Shown: positions 53,868-63,957, counted from the first letter of the stretch. The stretch is DNA of 64,000 nucleotides from Winogradskyella sp. J14-2 (GCF_001971725.1 NZ_CP019388.1:186001-250000); one strand, 5' to 3'. Notes: generated by a model from the letters alone, not told the origin. Numbers and translations: made by a program.

Positions 53868-54408
53868 CACTGTTGATTTTTAATTCTCTAATTGTTTCAA
53901 TTTGTTCTAAAACTGTATTCAAAATATCTATCCTGTTCTGAAAGTTGCTAATCATAGCGTAGATAACGCGCTGATCCTTATTACTTTCAGTTAAATCTGT
54001 TTTTAGTTTTTGATAGTCTTTTTCTAACAGTTCAATTCGGTTCAGCGCATCTGTTATAACTTGTTCGGTTAAAGGCGAGCGCTCATTGTTAAGCTTTTTT
54101 AATTCTGCATAAATTGTTGCTGTAAAGAAATCTTGCGTTTCGGACATTTCTGGTGATACGCTTGCCAAATCCATAACTTCTGGCTGCGCAGTTGACGTTG
54201 TAAATACAGCTAAGCAAATCACCAAAGAAGCTGCTATGGCTAAAAATGGTTTCCAATTAAAACCTGAAGACTTCATCTCTTTTGTAGAAGCTACTGTATT
54301 TGTATTGAGCTTTTCTAAAAAGCGATCTTGATGACCAGCATTTGGTTCATTGATATCAAACTCACCTTTGAGGTTATCAAATAATTCATCAATGTTATCT
54401 TTCTTCAT
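53845..54408 (-). CDS. Anti-sigma factor-like membrane protein
   Basis: The 187-residue protein has one membrane segment (FLAIAASLVICLAVFTTS, about residues 52-70), a cytoplasmic N-terminal part and a long periplasmic helical region rich in Leu, Glu and Asn (DALNRIELLEKDYQKLKTDLTESN). There is no ZAS-type HxxxCxxC motif, so it is not a classical zinc anti-sigma factor. Its position 12 bases after the ECF sigma gene supports an anti-sigma role, which I infer from context only. Confidence 0.75.
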   Translation of the reverse strand: MKKDNIDELFDNLKGEFDINEPNAGHQDRFLEKLNTNTVASTKEMKSSGFNWKPFLAIAASLVICLAVFTTSTAQPEVMDLASVSPEMSETQDFFTATIYAELKKLNNERSPLTEQVITDALNRIELLEKDYQKLKTDLTESNKDQRVIYAMISNFQNRIDILNTVLEQIETIRELKINSDEPKNTF

Positions 54409-54420
54409 AATTCTTCGTTT

Positions 54421-54972
54421 TTAAGCAGTTGGCACTAACTTTTTACGTAAACTTTCTTTAGCTCTGGATATCATGGTTCTGCAATTGGCGTAGGATATGT
54501 CCATAATCTCACAGATTTCTTCGTAATCATAACCTTCGATAAGATGCAGGGTTAGCCCTAAATTATAATTGGGTTTTAGTGTTTTCATAACACTAATAAT
54601 TTGCTTCACCTTAGCATTATTTTGATTATAACTTTCAATGCGGTTATCATCTTCAACTTTGTACATAATTGGCTCTAGAGGCACTTCGTTTTGTTTTATG
54701 GTTTTGTTGTAATGTGCTATACTATTATTCACTACAATACGTTTTAACCATGCGCCAAATAGTTTGGCGTCCTCTAATGTTTCAAGTTTTGTAAAAGCCG
54801 TTAAAAATGACTCTTGCATAATGTCTTCAGCCTTAAAAGAATCTTTTACAATTCTCAATGCTGTGTTATACATGGCTTTGTGGTATCTATTGTAAACTTC
54901 TAACTGCGCACGTTGGTTACAAGATTTACAAAGCACTAATAACTGTTCGATATTTTGATTGGTTGATGTCAA
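54421..54972 (-). CDS. ECF-type RNA polymerase sigma factor
   Basis: The 183-residue protein has sigma region 2 (AMYNTALRIVKDSFKAEDIMQESFLTAFTKLETL) and region 4 (YNLGLTLHLIEGYDYEEICEIMDISYANCRTMISRAKESLRKKL), the helix-turn-helix for the -35 element. It initiates transcription at a small set of promoters, probably its own operon. The anti-sigma-like and adhesin-like genes follow. No canonical promoter was recognised in the 231-base gap shared with lon. Confidence 0.95.
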   Translation of the reverse strand: MTSTNQNIEQLLVLCKSCNQRAQLEVYNRYHKAMYNTALRIVKDSFKAEDIMQESFLTAFTKLETLEDAKLFGAWLKRIVVNNSIAHYNKTIKQNEVPLEPIMYKVEDDNRIESYNQNNAKVKQIISVMKTLKPNYNLGLTLHLIEGYDYEEICEIMDISYANCRTMISRAKESLRKKLVPTA

Positions 54973-55069
54973 AAAAACAATTGCTTTATTCTATAGATGA
55001 AGGCGTTTTGGCTTTGTTACACTTTTGATAAAAAAACTTTTAATAAAGTCTAAAGGTAATGGCATAACA

Positions 55070-55099
55070 ATTGAATTATTACTAGTGTGAATAACTTTG
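55070..55099 (+). promoter_or_regulatory. Promoter of lon
   Basis: ATTG (55070-55073), an 18-base spacer and TAACTTTG (55092-55099) match the Bacteroidota form. It lies about 105 bases upstream of the lon start. Confidence 0.5.
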
Positions 55100-55203
55100 A
55101 ATATCTTGTAATGTATTGGTATTCAATATAAAGTTAATTATTAATACATTTAAACTCATGCTTTTCTATCATTATAACGTGACAGAATGGCTTAAACATA
55201 TTT

Positions 55204-57654
55204 ATGAAGAAATCAAATTTTTTAAGTCTTGACAGTTTGTCATTTCAAGATTTTGACGAAAATTCAGAATTAATTCCGTTGATGACTCCAGAGGATGAGG
55301 AATTAATTAATAACGAATCCTTACCAGAATCGCTCCCAATTTTACCGTTAAGAAATACAGTGTTATTTCCTGGTGTTGTAATTCCTATCACAGCTGGTAG
55401 AGACACCTCTATAAAGCTAATAGACGATGCTAATAAAGGAGGAAAAGTTGTTGGTGTTGTAGCTCAAAAAGACGAGACTATAGAAAAACCTTCTGCTAGC
55501 GATATATACCAAACCGGTACCGTAGCACGCATACTTAAGGTGCTAAAAATGCCAGATGGTAATACTACGGTAATAATACAAGGTAAAAAGCGTTTTCAGA
55601 TTAATGAAATTATTTCTGAAAAGCCTTACTTAACGGCAACAATTTCTGATATTCCTGAGGCTAAACCAGCTGCGGATAACGAAGAATTTAATGCTATAAT
55701 AGATTCTATTAAAGATCTTTCATTAGAGATTATAAAGGAAAGCCCAAATATTCCTACTGAAGCCTCTTTTGCTATTAAGAACATTGAGAGTAATTCGTTC
55801 TTAGTGAATTTTGTGTCTTCTAACATGAATCTTAAAGTGGAAGAAAAGCAAGAACTTTTAAAAATTAATGATTTAAAAGAACGTGCGCTTCAGACTTTAA
55901 AATACATGAATTTAGAATATCAAAAACTTGAGTTAAAAAACGATATTCAGAGCAAGGTTCAGAGTGATATGAACCAGCAGCAACGTGAGTATTTCTTGCA
56001 CCAACAGATGAAAACCATACAAGAAGAACTTGGAGGTGTATCATCTGGTGAAGAGATTGAAGATATGAGAGCGCGAGCCAAAGACAAGAATTGGAACGAT
56101 AAAGTGAAAGCGCATTTTGATAAGGAACTAGCCAAAATGCAACGTATGAATCCTCAGGTTGCCGAGTATTCTATTCAACGTAATTATCTAGATTTGTTCT
56201 TAGATCTACCATGGAATGAGTTTAGCGAAGATCAATTTGATCTTAAACGTGCCATGGAAATCCTAGATCGCGACCATTTTGGATTAGACGATGTAAAAAA
56301 ACGAATTATTGAGTATTTGGCTGTTTTAAAACTTCGTAATGATATGAAGTCGCCAATACTTTGTCTGTATGGACCTCCAGGTGTTGGTAAAACCTCATTA
56401 GGTAAATCTATAGCCGAAGCCTTAGGAAGAGAATATGTTAGAATTTCACTGGGTGGTCTGCGTGACGAGGCTGAAATACGTGGGCATAGAAAAACCTACA
56501 TTGGTGCAATGCCAGGACGAATCATTCAGAGTTTAAAGAAAGCTGGCACTTCAAACCCTGTATTTGTTTTAGACGAAATAGATAAATTATCTACTGGCAA
56601 TCAAGGAGACCCATCTTCTGCAATGTTAGAGGTTTTAGACCCTGAACAAAACAACGAGTTTTACGATAATTTCTTAGAAATGGGTTATGACCTTTCTAAA
56701 GTAATGTTTATTGCAACTTCTAATAGTCTTAATACCATTCAGCCTGCTTTAAGAGACCGTATGGAGATCATTAATGTCACAGGTTATACTATTGAAGAAA
56801 AAGTAGAAATTGCTAAACGTCATTTATTGCCAAAACAATTAAAAGAACACGGACTAGATAGTAAAGCATTAAAAATAGGTAAACCACAACTTGAAAAAAT
56901 CGTTGAGGGTTACACGAGGGAATCTGGCGTAAGAGGTCTTGAAAAGCAAATTGCAAAAATGGTACGTTACGCTGCCAAAAATATTGCAATGGAAGAGGAC
57001 TATAACGTGAAAATATCTAACGATGATGTTATTGAAGTATTAGGTTCGCCACGACTAGAACGCGATAAATACGAAAATAATAATGTAGCAGGTGTAGTAA
57101 CTGGTTTAGCTTGGACTAGAGTGGGTGGAGATATCTTATTTATAGAGTCTATTTTATCTAAAGGAAAAGGCAATCTCAACATTACAGGAAACTTAGGAAA
57201 AGTTATGCGTGAGTCAGCTACTATAGCCATGGAATATATTAAAGCCAATGCAGATAAGTTTGAAATAAACCCAGAAGTTTTTGATAAGTACAATGTACAC
57301 ATACACGTACCAGAAGGTGCAACACCAAAAGATGGTCCAAGTGCAGGTGTTACGATGTTAACATCATTAGTCTCGTTGTTTACGCAGCGTAAAGTAAAGA
57401 AAAGTATAGCGATGACAGGTGAGATTACACTGCGTGGAAAAGTACTTCCTGTAGGTGGTATTAAAGAGAAGATTTTAGCGGCTAAACGCGCAAAAATTAA
57501 AGAGATTCTTTTGTGTGAAGACAATAAACGCGATATTGATGAAATAAAGCCAGATTATCTAAAAGGGCTAACCTTTCATTATGTGAAAGATATGAGTGAA
57601 GTTTTAGATATTGCTATTACAAATCAAAAAGTAAAGAATGCTAAAAAACTCTAA
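55204..57654 (+). CDS. lon: Lon ATP-dependent protease
   Basis: Lon degrades damaged and regulatory proteins in the cytoplasm. The 816 residues have an N-terminal substrate domain ([19 protein letters not shown]), a coiled coil, an AAA+ domain with Walker [10 protein letters not shown] near residue 390 and Walker [11 protein letters not shown], and a C-terminal protease domain with the catalytic dyad Ser about 713 ([10 protein letters not shown]) and Lys about 754 (VGGIKEKIL). The full length and all motifs are present. It overlaps the LysM gene by 17 bases. Confidence 0.97.
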   Translation: MKKSNFLSLDSLSFQDFDENSELIPLMTPEDEELINNESLPESLPILPLRNTVLFPGVVIPITAGRDTSIKLIDDANKGGKVVGVVAQKDETIEKPSASDIYQTGTVARILKVLKMPDGNTTVIIQGKKRFQINEIISEKPYLTATISDIPEAKPAADNEEFNAIIDSIKDLSLEIIKESPNIPTEASFAIKNIESNSFLVNFVSSNMNLKVEEKQELLKINDLKERALQTLKYMNLEYQKLELKNDIQSKVQSDMNQQQREYFLHQQMKTIQEELGGVSSGEEIEDMRARAKDKNWNDKVKAHFDKELAKMQRMNPQVAEYSIQRNYLDLFLDLPWNEFSEDQFDLKRAMEILDRDHFGLDDVKKRIIEYLAVLKLRNDMKSPILCLYGPPGVGKTSLGKSIAEALGREYVRISLGGLRDEAEIRGHRKTYIGAMPGRIIQSLKKAGTSNPVFVLDEIDKLSTGNQGDPSSAMLEVLDPEQNNEFYDNFLEMGYDLSKVMFIATSNSLNTIQPALRDRMEIINVTGYTIEEKVEIAKRHLLPKQLKEHGLDSKALKIGKPQLEKIVEGYTRESGVRGLEKQIAKMVRYAAKNIAMEEDYNVKISNDDVIEVLGSPRLERDKYENNNVAGVVTGLAWTRVGGDILFIESILSKGKGNLNITGNLGKVMRESATIAMEYIKANADKFEINPEVFDKYNVHIHVPEGATPKDGPSAGVTMLTSLVSLFTQRKVKKSIAMTGEITLRGKVLPVGGIKEKILAAKRAKIKEILLCEDNKRDIDEIKPDYLKGLTFHYVKDMSEVLDIAITNQKVKNAKKL

Positions 57655-58417
57655 GCTAGTTGTTGTTATCAGTATAATGCTCTTTTTCTGGCTGAATAGT
57701 TTTAGTCAGGCAGACGGACAGTTCAAAGATGTTATCTTAGATGGCAAGCCTGCAAAACTTAATGTGATTACCGGAGAAATTACTTTAGTCAATTCAGACG
57801 GTAAAAAAGTAATTATTGAAAACGATTCTCTTTCAAAGACATCTAGCAGTAAAGTCAACGAACCCTCAGTAACACAAATCGAGACAGATTACCATACTGT
57901 AAAGGAGAACGAAACGCTTTTAGATATCGCTAATCGCTATAAAACAACTTTAACAGCTCTTAAAGAAGCCAATAATTTAGAGACAACTTTAGTCGACGTA
58001 GGCCAAAAGCTAAGAGTTAGTAATTTTAATAAACAACGAGAAAGTACTGTAAATACTTCAAATGAGAAAGCACTGGCTGAAGAACCTGTATTAAAAGACG
58101 CATCTGGTATTCATATAGTAGAAAATGACGATACTTTATATAGTCTTAGTAAGCGTTATGGTTTTACAGTTGATGAATTAAAAAGTAAAAACGGGTTAAC
58201 TTCAAACTTAATAAAAGTAGGTCAAGAGTTAAATGTCTCGCATTCCGACTATAAAAAATCATCAACAAATAAATCCATTTGGACTGTATCTAAAGGTGAT
58301 ACGTTATACAATATTGCCAAGCGAAATGGGCTTACAGTTGATGAATTAAAATCTCTAAACGGACTTACTGATAATCTAATTTTAATCGGACAGATCTTAA
58401 AACTAAAGCAGAAATAA
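57638..58417 (+). CDS. Protein with three LysM domains
   Basis: The 259-residue protein has a signal peptide-like start ([19 protein letters not shown]) and three LysM domains: [20 protein letters not shown] (about 87-130), [19 protein letters not shown] (about 155-200) and [19 protein letters not shown] (about 212-258). LysM binds peptidoglycan. There is no catalytic domain. The gene overlaps lon by 17 bases and is followed by porQ, so it may help place T9SS or cell wall proteins in the envelope, although this is context only. Confidence 0.88.
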   Translation: MLKNSKLVVVISIMLFFWLNSFSQADGQFKDVILDGKPAKLNVITGEITLVNSDGKKVIIENDSLSKTSSSKVNEPSVTQIETDYHTVKENETLLDIANRYKTTLTALKEANNLETTLVDVGQKLRVSNFNKQRESTVNTSNEKALAEEPVLKDASGIHIVENDDTLYSLSKRYGFTVDELKSKNGLTSNLIKVGQELNVSHSDYKKSSTNKSIWTVSKGDTLYNIAKRNGLTVDELKSLNGLTDNLILIGQILKLKQK

Positions 58418-58483
58418 AACACCTCAAAAAATAAAAAAATCATATCATCGTTTTAAGATAGATTTGTTTATTTTGCAAAATCT

Positions 58484-59518
58484 ATGATAAAGAGGGTTAC
58501 CCAATTCTGTTTTATGCTTTTAGCGTTGCCATTGTTTGCACAATTGGGTGGTGAATCTACTTATCAATTTCTTAATCTTGTATCGTCACCCAGACAAGCA
58601 GCTTTAGGTGGTAAAATTATCACTAACTTTGATCATGATGTTTCTGAAGCACTTTACAATCCTGCCTCTTTAAACTGGCAAATGCACAATCAATTAGCAG
58701 TAAATGTATCGAGCTTTCTAGGCGGTATTACATATGGTACAGCAGCTTATGCTTATACTTGGGACAGACACGTACAAACATTTCATTTTGGTGTAACATA
58801 TATTAATTACGGAACGTTTGATGGTTATGATGTTAATGGTAATTCTACCGGAACATTTAGTGGAAACGAAGCAGCAATTTCAGCAGGCTATAATTACAAC
58901 ATTCCTTTTACCGATTTTTATATAGGTGCCAATGTAAAAGTTATTACTTCTTTATTAGAGCAATATAATTCTGTTGGTGGAGCAGTAGATTTGGGTATAA
59001 TGTATATTAATGAAAAGTTAGATTTTCATGCAGCTTTAACCGTTAGAAATTTAGGAACTCAATTTACAACCTACGCAGGTCAAAATGAACCTTTACCGTT
59101 TGAAGTTAATTTTGGGATGTCTCAGACATTAGAAAACGTTCCTATTAGATGGCATTTAACTATGGAAAACTTACAAGAATGGCCAATAGGAGTATCTAAT
59201 CCTGCTAGAGCCACGACAGATTTAGATGGTACCCAAACCCAAGAAAAAGTCGGATTTTTCAATAATGCGTTACGTCATTTAATTTTAGGTGCTGAGCTTT
59301 GGCCAGAACGTGGATTTAATCTAAGATTTGGTTATAACTTTAGACGCGCAGAAGAATTAAGAATTGTAGATCAAAGAAATTTTTCGGGACTATCTGTTGG
59401 TGTAGGTATTCGATTAAACTCAATGCGGTTTAGTTATACACATGCCAGATACACAAGTGCATCAAACACCAGCTTTTTTGGACTTCAAATAGATTTAGAC
59501 GGAAGACGAAGACGATAA
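58484..59518 (+). CDS. porQ: Type IX secretion system protein PorQ
   Basis: PorQ is a T9SS component of the outer membrane with a barrel fold. The 344 residues have a signal peptide (MIKRVTQFCFMLLALPLFAQ), then GGESTYQFLNLVSSPRQAALGG, the conserved PorQ start, and a GLSVGVGIRLNSMRFSYTHARY C-terminus. It is three bases before the annotated cmk region. The sequence accords with a system able to export the sorting-domain protein at 18-20 kb. porU, porV and gldKLMN are not in this window. Confidence 0.92.
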   Translation: MIKRVTQFCFMLLALPLFAQLGGESTYQFLNLVSSPRQAALGGKIITNFDHDVSEALYNPASLNWQMHNQLAVNVSSFLGGITYGTAAYAYTWDRHVQTFHFGVTYINYGTFDGYDVNGNSTGTFSGNEAAISAGYNYNIPFTDFYIGANVKVITSLLEQYNSVGGAVDLGIMYINEKLDFHAALTVRNLGTQFTTYAGQNEPLPFEVNFGMSQTLENVPIRWHLTMENLQEWPIGVSNPARATTDLDGTQTQEKVGFFNNALRHLILGAELWPERGFNLRFGYNFRRAEELRIVDQRNFSGLSVGVGIRLNSMRFSYTHARYTSASNTSFFGLQIDLDGRRRR

Positions 59519-59527
59519 AAATTGATT

Positions 59528-60214
59528 ATGAATAAGAAGATAATTATAGCCATAGATGGATTTTCTTCAACAGGTAAGAGTACCATTGCAAAGCAAATTG
59601 CAAAACAACTCAACTATATTTATGTTGATACAGGTGCTATGTATAGGGCTGTTACTTATTTTGCCATGAAAAACAAATTGATTGGAGAAGACTTCTTTCA
59701 TTCTAAAAAACTCATTGAACGACTCAATGAAATACATATAACCTTTATATTTAATGAAGCGTTAGGGTTTGCCGAAGTCTACTTAAATGGTGAAAACATT
59801 GAGAAGGAGATTAGAACTCTAGAAGTCTCAAAATATGTAAGTCCCGTAGCAACAATTTCTCAAGTGCGTCAAAAATTAGTAGAGCAGCAACAATTAATGG
59901 GCAAAGACAAAGGCATTGTAATGGATGGTAGAGATATTGGCACTGTTGTTTTTCCTGATGCTGAGTTAAAAATATTTATGACAGCTTCTGCTGAAACCAG
60001 AGCGCAAAGACGTTATAAAGAATTATTAGAACGTGGTCACAACCTGAGTTATGACGACGTTTTAGAAAATGTAACCACAAGAGATCGTATAGACTCTACT
60101 AGAGAAGACTCACCTTTAGTGAAAGCGGATGATGCTATAGAAATTGATAATTCAGATTTAACCATAGAAGAGCAAATAAAAACACTTTTAGAATTAGCAG
60201 CATCTAAAACATAA
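59528..60214 (+). CDS. cmk: Cytidylate kinase
   Basis: Cmk phosphorylates CMP and dCMP with ATP. From ATG 59528 the protein has Walker A IAIDGFSSTGKSTIAKQ, IYVDTGAMYRAVTYFA, MDGRDIGTVVFPDAELKIFMTASAETRAQRR and the LID region. The length of 228 residues is normal. The frame reads two codons further upstream from TTG 59522 but the ATG is preferred. It follows porQ closely and ends at a terminator. Confidence 0.96.
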   Translation: MNKKIIIAIDGFSSTGKSTIAKQIAKQLNYIYVDTGAMYRAVTYFAMKNKLIGEDFFHSKKLIERLNEIHITFIFNEALGFAEVYLNGENIEKEIRTLEVSKYVSPVATISQVRQKLVEQQQLMGKDKGIVMDGRDIGTVVFPDAELKIFMTASAETRAQRRYKELLERGHNLSYDDVLENVTTRDRIDSTREDSPLVKADDAIEIDNSDLTIEEQIKTLLELAASKT

Positions 60215-60242
60215 AAAAAGCGACCAATCAGTCGCTTTTTTT
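60213..60242. terminator. Bidirectional terminator after cmk
   Basis: AAAAAAAGCGAC-CAATCA-GTCGCTTTTTTT is a perfect stem between cmk and the convergent LysM gene. Confidence 0.92.
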
Positions 60243-60258
60243 ATTATATATATCTAAA

Positions 60259-60636
60259 TTATAGATTAGGAATCACTAATTCCTGGTCTGGATGAATTAA
60301 ATCTGGATTTTTAAGGATATTGGTGTTAGCTTCAAAAATTTCTTTGTACTTCATTGCATCACCATAGTAGTGCTTGGCAATTTTTCCTAAGGTTTCACCA
60401 GATTTTACAGTGTGTCTGGCGTATACAGACTCATCGGCAACTTTTATGTCTGCCATAATATCAGAAGGCTCATCACCACCTATTTCTTTTATCTTATCCC
60501 AAAGTAAGTTTTTTTCGTACTGTGTAGCTGCTGTTCCCCAAACTTTTAATTGTCCGTTTGTTTCTTCAACTTTACCGTTTTGAATGTTTAATTGTTCCCC
60601 TAAGTCTAGAACGTCTTGGTATTTAGCTTTAACCAT
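60259..60636 (-). CDS. Kbp-like BON and LysM domain protein
   Basis: The 125-residue protein has no signal peptide. Its N-terminal half (DLGEQLNIQNGKVEETNGQLKVWGTAATQYEKNLLWDKI) resembles the BON-like domain of E. coli Kbp/YgaU, a potassium-binding protein, and the C-terminal half is a LysM domain (RHTVKSGETLGKIAKHYYGDAMKYKEIFEANTN). The cytoplasmic setting with a LysM domain is the same as for Kbp. A potassium sensor or similar role is inferred by resemblance. Confidence 0.88.
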   Translation of the reverse strand: MVKAKYQDVLDLGEQLNIQNGKVEETNGQLKVWGTAATQYEKNLLWDKIKEIGGDEPSDIMADIKVADESVYARHTVKSGETLGKIAKHYYGDAMKYKEIFEANTNILKNPDLIHPDQELVIPNL

Positions 60637-60778
60637 AATTGTTTTGTTTTTAAGTATTAATAGTGTTGTAAATATACCAATTTAAATGCCAAATTTTAGA
60701 ATTTTTAAAGCATCAAACTTGTATTCAATTATTTGACACTTAAAACGTACTTTAGTCACATTTTCAATAGCAATAAAC

Positions 60779-61180
60779 TTATTGTTTATTGTAGGTTGTC
60801 CAATTTCTATTAGTACCTTCAAGATACCAAACTTCTAGTGTATTATTGTTAACTGAATACGCTACGCTGTTCATATTATTATTTTCTGTAAAGTATTCGA
60901 TAGTATTTTCTTCTGCATTAACTGTAAAAATACCATTAGTTACAACACCTTGTTGATTAAACGTGTAAGATCCTATTAAATCGCGTAGATTATTGTCGTC
61001 CAAAAAAGTTAAAGTTTCGCAACAAAACACCTCTAGAGATAGAACGTTGTTAGTGCCACGGCCATTTATTTCCCATTCTCCAATAAGTCCAGTTTCTATT
61101 AAAGGGTTAATTGTACCGTCATTATCATTATCGCAGCTTAAGATTAAAATAGGCATAAAAAAAAATATTAATAGTCTCAT
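60779..61180 (-). CDS. Hypothetical lipoprotein (lipocalin-like)
   Basis: The 133-residue protein has a lipobox signal peptide (MRLLIFFFMPILILSCDND), a short acidic linker and a lipocalin-like part: GLIGEWEINGRG and CCETLTFLDDNNLRDLIGSYTF, then strands ending LEVWYLEGTNRNWTTYNKQ. This resembles the small lipocalin-like lipoproteins of flavobacteria. It stands alone between the Kbp-like gene and rpsA. Confidence 0.7.
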   Translation of the reverse strand: MRLLIFFFMPILILSCDNDNDGTINPLIETGLIGEWEINGRGTNNVLSLEVFCCETLTFLDDNNLRDLIGSYTFNQQGVVTNGIFTVNAEENTIEYFTENNNMNSVAYSVNNNTLEVWYLEGTNRNWTTYNKQ

Positions 61181-61293
61181 GGTACTTTACGTTTATCGTA
61201 CAAATAAAGTTAATATAATCAGGTTGCTGTTGTATTAAGTGACCGTTAAATTTTGGTTAACGGAACTGCTACTTCATTAAATAGGTTATTTTA

Positions 61294-61324
61294 TTTGTTA
61301 ATTATTTGAAAATGATTAATTTTG
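61294..61324 (+). promoter_or_regulatory. Promoter of rpsA
   Basis: TTTG (61294-61297), exactly 19 bases, then TAATTTTG (61317-61324), a full match to the Bacteroidota consensus. It implies a 5' leader of about 110 bases before the rpsA start, rather long and possibly used for autoregulation. Confidence 0.72.
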
Positions 61325-61444
61325 CGCTCCTTTTTAGCGGACTTGTGAAAGTAAAAAAGGTAAATAAATCAAACTTTAATTAGCTTCTGTAGATTTTTCC
61401 GCATTGCTTTCAAAAAAATACAGAATACAAATTTTTAATCAGCA

Positions 61445-63280
61445 ATGGCTGAAAACAAAACAAATCAAGCTGAGGTTGAAGCAACTGAAGCAAAAACAGT
61501 TGAAGCTCCAGTAGTTTCTGAAGCTCAAGCAAATCCAGAAAAATTCTTAAAAGAGTTCAATTGGCACAATTACGAAGAAGGAATTGAGCAGGTAGAGGAC
61601 AAAAAACTAGCAGAATTTGAAAAATTAGTATCTGAAAATTTCGTTGACACTTTAGATGACGAGGTTGTAGAAGGTGAAGTAATCCACATCACTGATAGAG
61701 ATGCAATAATCGACATTAACGCTAAGTCTGAAGGTGTAATTTCTCTTAACGAGTTTCGTTACAACCCAGATTTAAAAGTTGGTGATAAAGTAGAGGTATT
61801 AATTGATGTACGCGAAGACGCTACAGGTCAGTTAGTATTATCTCACAGAAAAGCCAGAGTAATCAAGGCTTGGGATCGTGTAAATAATGCACATGATACA
61901 GGTGAAATCGTTAATGGTTTTGTGAAGTGCAGAACTAAAGGTGGTATGATTGTTGACGTTTTTGGAATCGAAGCATTCTTACCAGGATCTCAAATAGACG
62001 TTAAGCCAATTAGAGATTACGACCAGTACGTTAACAAAACTATGGAATTTAAAGTTGTTAAGATCAACCACGAATTTAAGAACATAGTAGTGTCTCATAA
62101 AGCACTTATTGAAGCTGATATTGAGGAGCAAAAGAAAGAAATCATTGGCCAGTTAGAAAAAGGACAAGTATTAGAAGGTGTTGTTAAAAACATTACGTCT
62201 TACGGTGTGTTTATCGATTTAGGTGGTGTAGATGGTTTAATTCACATTACAGATTTATCATGGTCTCGTATCAACCATCCAAATGAGATTGTTGAGTTAG
62301 ATCAGAAGTTAAATGTTGTAATTCTTGATTTTGATGAAAACAAATCTAGAATTCAATTGGGTCTAAAGCAATTATCTAAGCATCCATGGGAAGCTTTAGG
62401 TGAAGATCTTAAAGTTGGTGACAAAGTAAAAGGTAAAGTAGTAGTTATTGCTGATTACGGTGCTTTTGTAGAAGTTGCTGATGGAGTTGAAGGTTTAGTT
62501 CACGTTAGTGAAATGTCGTGGTCTACGCACTTACGTTCTGCTCAAGATTTTGTTTCAGTAGGAGACGAAATCGAAGCGCAAGTATTAACTTTAGACAGAG
62601 AAGATCGTAAAATGTCCCTTGGTATTAAGCAATTAACACCAGATCCATGGACAGATATTACATCAAAATACCCAGTAGGCTCTAGACACGTAGGTATTGT
62701 TCGTAACTTTACAAACTTTGGAGTATTTGTTGAGTTAGAAGAAGGTATTGATGGATTAATTTACATCTCAGATTTATCTTGGACTAAGAAGATTAAGCAT
62801 CCATCAGAATTCTGTAACGTTGGAGATAAACTAGACGTTGTAGTTTTAGAACTAGATGTAGAAGGACGTAAATTATCTTTAGGACATAAACAAACAGAAG
62901 AAAACCCTTGGGATAAATACGAAACTGAGTTTGCTGTTGGTACGTCTCATACTGCTGCTATTACTGAGATAGTAGATAAAGGCGCTACAATAGAATTTAA
63001 CGAAGATATCGTTGCTTTTGTGCCTGCACGTCACTTAGAGAAAGAAGATGGTTCTAAACTTAAGAAAGGTGAAGAAGCAGAATTCAAAATCATTGAGTTC
63101 AATAAAGAGTTTAAACGTGTTGTAGCATCTCATACTGCAGTATTTAGAGAAGAAGAAGCTAAAATCGTAAAGCAAGCTGTTAAGAAAGCAGAAGCACAAG
63201 CGGCAGAGGCTAAACCTACTTTAGGTGATGCAAACGATGCGTTACAAGCACTTAAAGATAAAATGGACGGAAAGAAGTAA
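61445..63280 (+). CDS. rpsA: 30S ribosomal protein S1
   Basis: S1 binds mRNA leaders and helps start translation on the 30S subunit. The 611 residues contain about six S1 domains: residues about 70-140, 160-225, 243-310, 329-398, 416-485 and 500-565. Each domain has the G-x-V-x-x-I-x-x-G/F-V-E pattern, such as VLEGVVKNITSYGVFIDLGGVDGLIHITDLSW and KVKGKVVVIADYGAFVEVADGVEGLVHVSEMSW. A long acidic-basic N-terminus and Lys-rich tail bracket the domains. A terminator follows. Confidence 0.97.
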   Translation: MAENKTNQAEVEATEAKTVEAPVVSEAQANPEKFLKEFNWHNYEEGIEQVEDKKLAEFEKLVSENFVDTLDDEVVEGEVIHITDRDAIIDINAKSEGVISLNEFRYNPDLKVGDKVEVLIDVREDATGQLVLSHRKARVIKAWDRVNNAHDTGEIVNGFVKCRTKGGMIVDVFGIEAFLPGSQIDVKPIRDYDQYVNKTMEFKVVKINHEFKNIVVSHKALIEADIEEQKKEIIGQLEKGQVLEGVVKNITSYGVFIDLGGVDGLIHITDLSWSRINHPNEIVELDQKLNVVILDFDENKSRIQLGLKQLSKHPWEALGEDLKVGDKVKGKVVVIADYGAFVEVADGVEGLVHVSEMSWSTHLRSAQDFVSVGDEIEAQVLTLDREDRKMSLGIKQLTPDPWTDITSKYPVGSRHVGIVRNFTNFGVFVELEEGIDGLIYISDLSWTKKIKHPSEFCNVGDKLDVVVLELDVEGRKLSLGHKQTEENPWDKYETEFAVGTSHTAAITEIVDKGATIEFNEDIVAFVPARHLEKEDGSKLKKGEEAEFKIIEFNKEFKRVVASHTAVFREEEAKIVKQAVKKAEAQAAEAKPTLGDANDALQALKDKMDGKK

Positions 63281-63301
63281 TGTATTCTTTGAATATATTT
63301 T

Positions 63302-63332
63302 AAAGCCTCTCAATTTTTGAGAGGCTTTTTTT
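63302..63332 (+). terminator. Terminator after rpsA
   Basis: AAAGCCTCTCAA-TTT-TTGAGAGGCTTT is a 12-bp perfect stem followed by a T-run. Confidence 0.92.
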
Positions 63333-63347
63333 ATGGTATATCTTAAA

Positions 63348-63378
63348 TTTGAAACTCTAAGAAATTAGCTTAACTTTG
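63348..63378 (+). promoter_or_regulatory. Promoter of pyrR
   Basis: TTTG (63348-63351), exactly 19 bases, then TAACTTTG (63371-63378), an ideal Bacteroidota promoter. Transcription would start about 18 bases before the pyrR ATG. Confidence 0.72.
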
Positions 63379-63403
63379 CCAATCAATAACGTTTGCATAA
63401 TAC

Positions 63404-63943
63404 ATGAGTCAAAAAATATTACTCAATTCTAAAGAAGTCAATATTATACTGCACAGATTGGCTTGCCAACTTATTGAAAACCATGATGATTTTTCGGAAA
63501 CCGTCTTAATAGGTATACAACCAAGGGGTAAATTTTTAGCTGACCGTTTAGCGCAAATGCTAATAGAAGACTACAACATCAAAGCTATTAAATTAGGACA
63601 TTTAGATATTACTTTTTTTAGGGACGACTTTAGGCGAGGCGAAAAACCTCTAGAGGCCAACACTACAGAAATTGATTTTATAGTCGAAAATAAAAATGTT
63701 GTTTTTATAGACGATGTATTATATACAGGTCGTAGCATAAGATCTGCACTTACTGCGATTCAATCTTTTGGTAGACCAAACAATATAGAATTACTGACCT
63801 TAATAGATAGGCGATTTAGTAGACATTTGCCAATTCAACCCAACTACAAAGGACGACAAGTAGATGCTATAGATAACCAGAAAGTTAAAGTAAACTGGAT
63901 TGAAAATGGAGGAGAAGATGCAGTGTATTTAATTGATAAATAG
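63404..63943 (+). CDS. pyrR: PyrR bifunctional regulator / uracil phosphoribosyltransferase
   Basis: PyrR makes UMP from uracil and PRPP and in some bacteria also controls the pyr operon by binding its RNA. The 179 residues show the phosphoribosyltransferase fold with the PRPP loop NVVFIDDVLYTGRSIRSALTAI and ETVLIGIQPRGKFLADRLAQ. DRRFSRHLPIQPNYKGRQVD is the PyrR C-terminal signature. It is followed 14 bases later by pyrB. The leader is too short for an upstream PyrR-binding attenuator. Confidence 0.95.
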   Translation: MSQKILLNSKEVNIILHRLACQLIENHDDFSETVLIGIQPRGKFLADRLAQMLIEDYNIKAIKLGHLDITFFRDDFRRGEKPLEANTTEIDFIVENKNVVFIDDVLYTGRSIRSALTAIQSFGRPNNIELLTLIDRRFSRHLPIQPNYKGRQVDAIDNQKVKVNWIENGGEDAVYLIDK

Positions 63944-63957
63944 AAAATTAACTAGCA

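Noticed and set aside
57000-57524. 174-residue minus-strand frame inside lon
   Set aside because: It covers the Lon protease domain on the opposite strand and has no independent start region or family motif.
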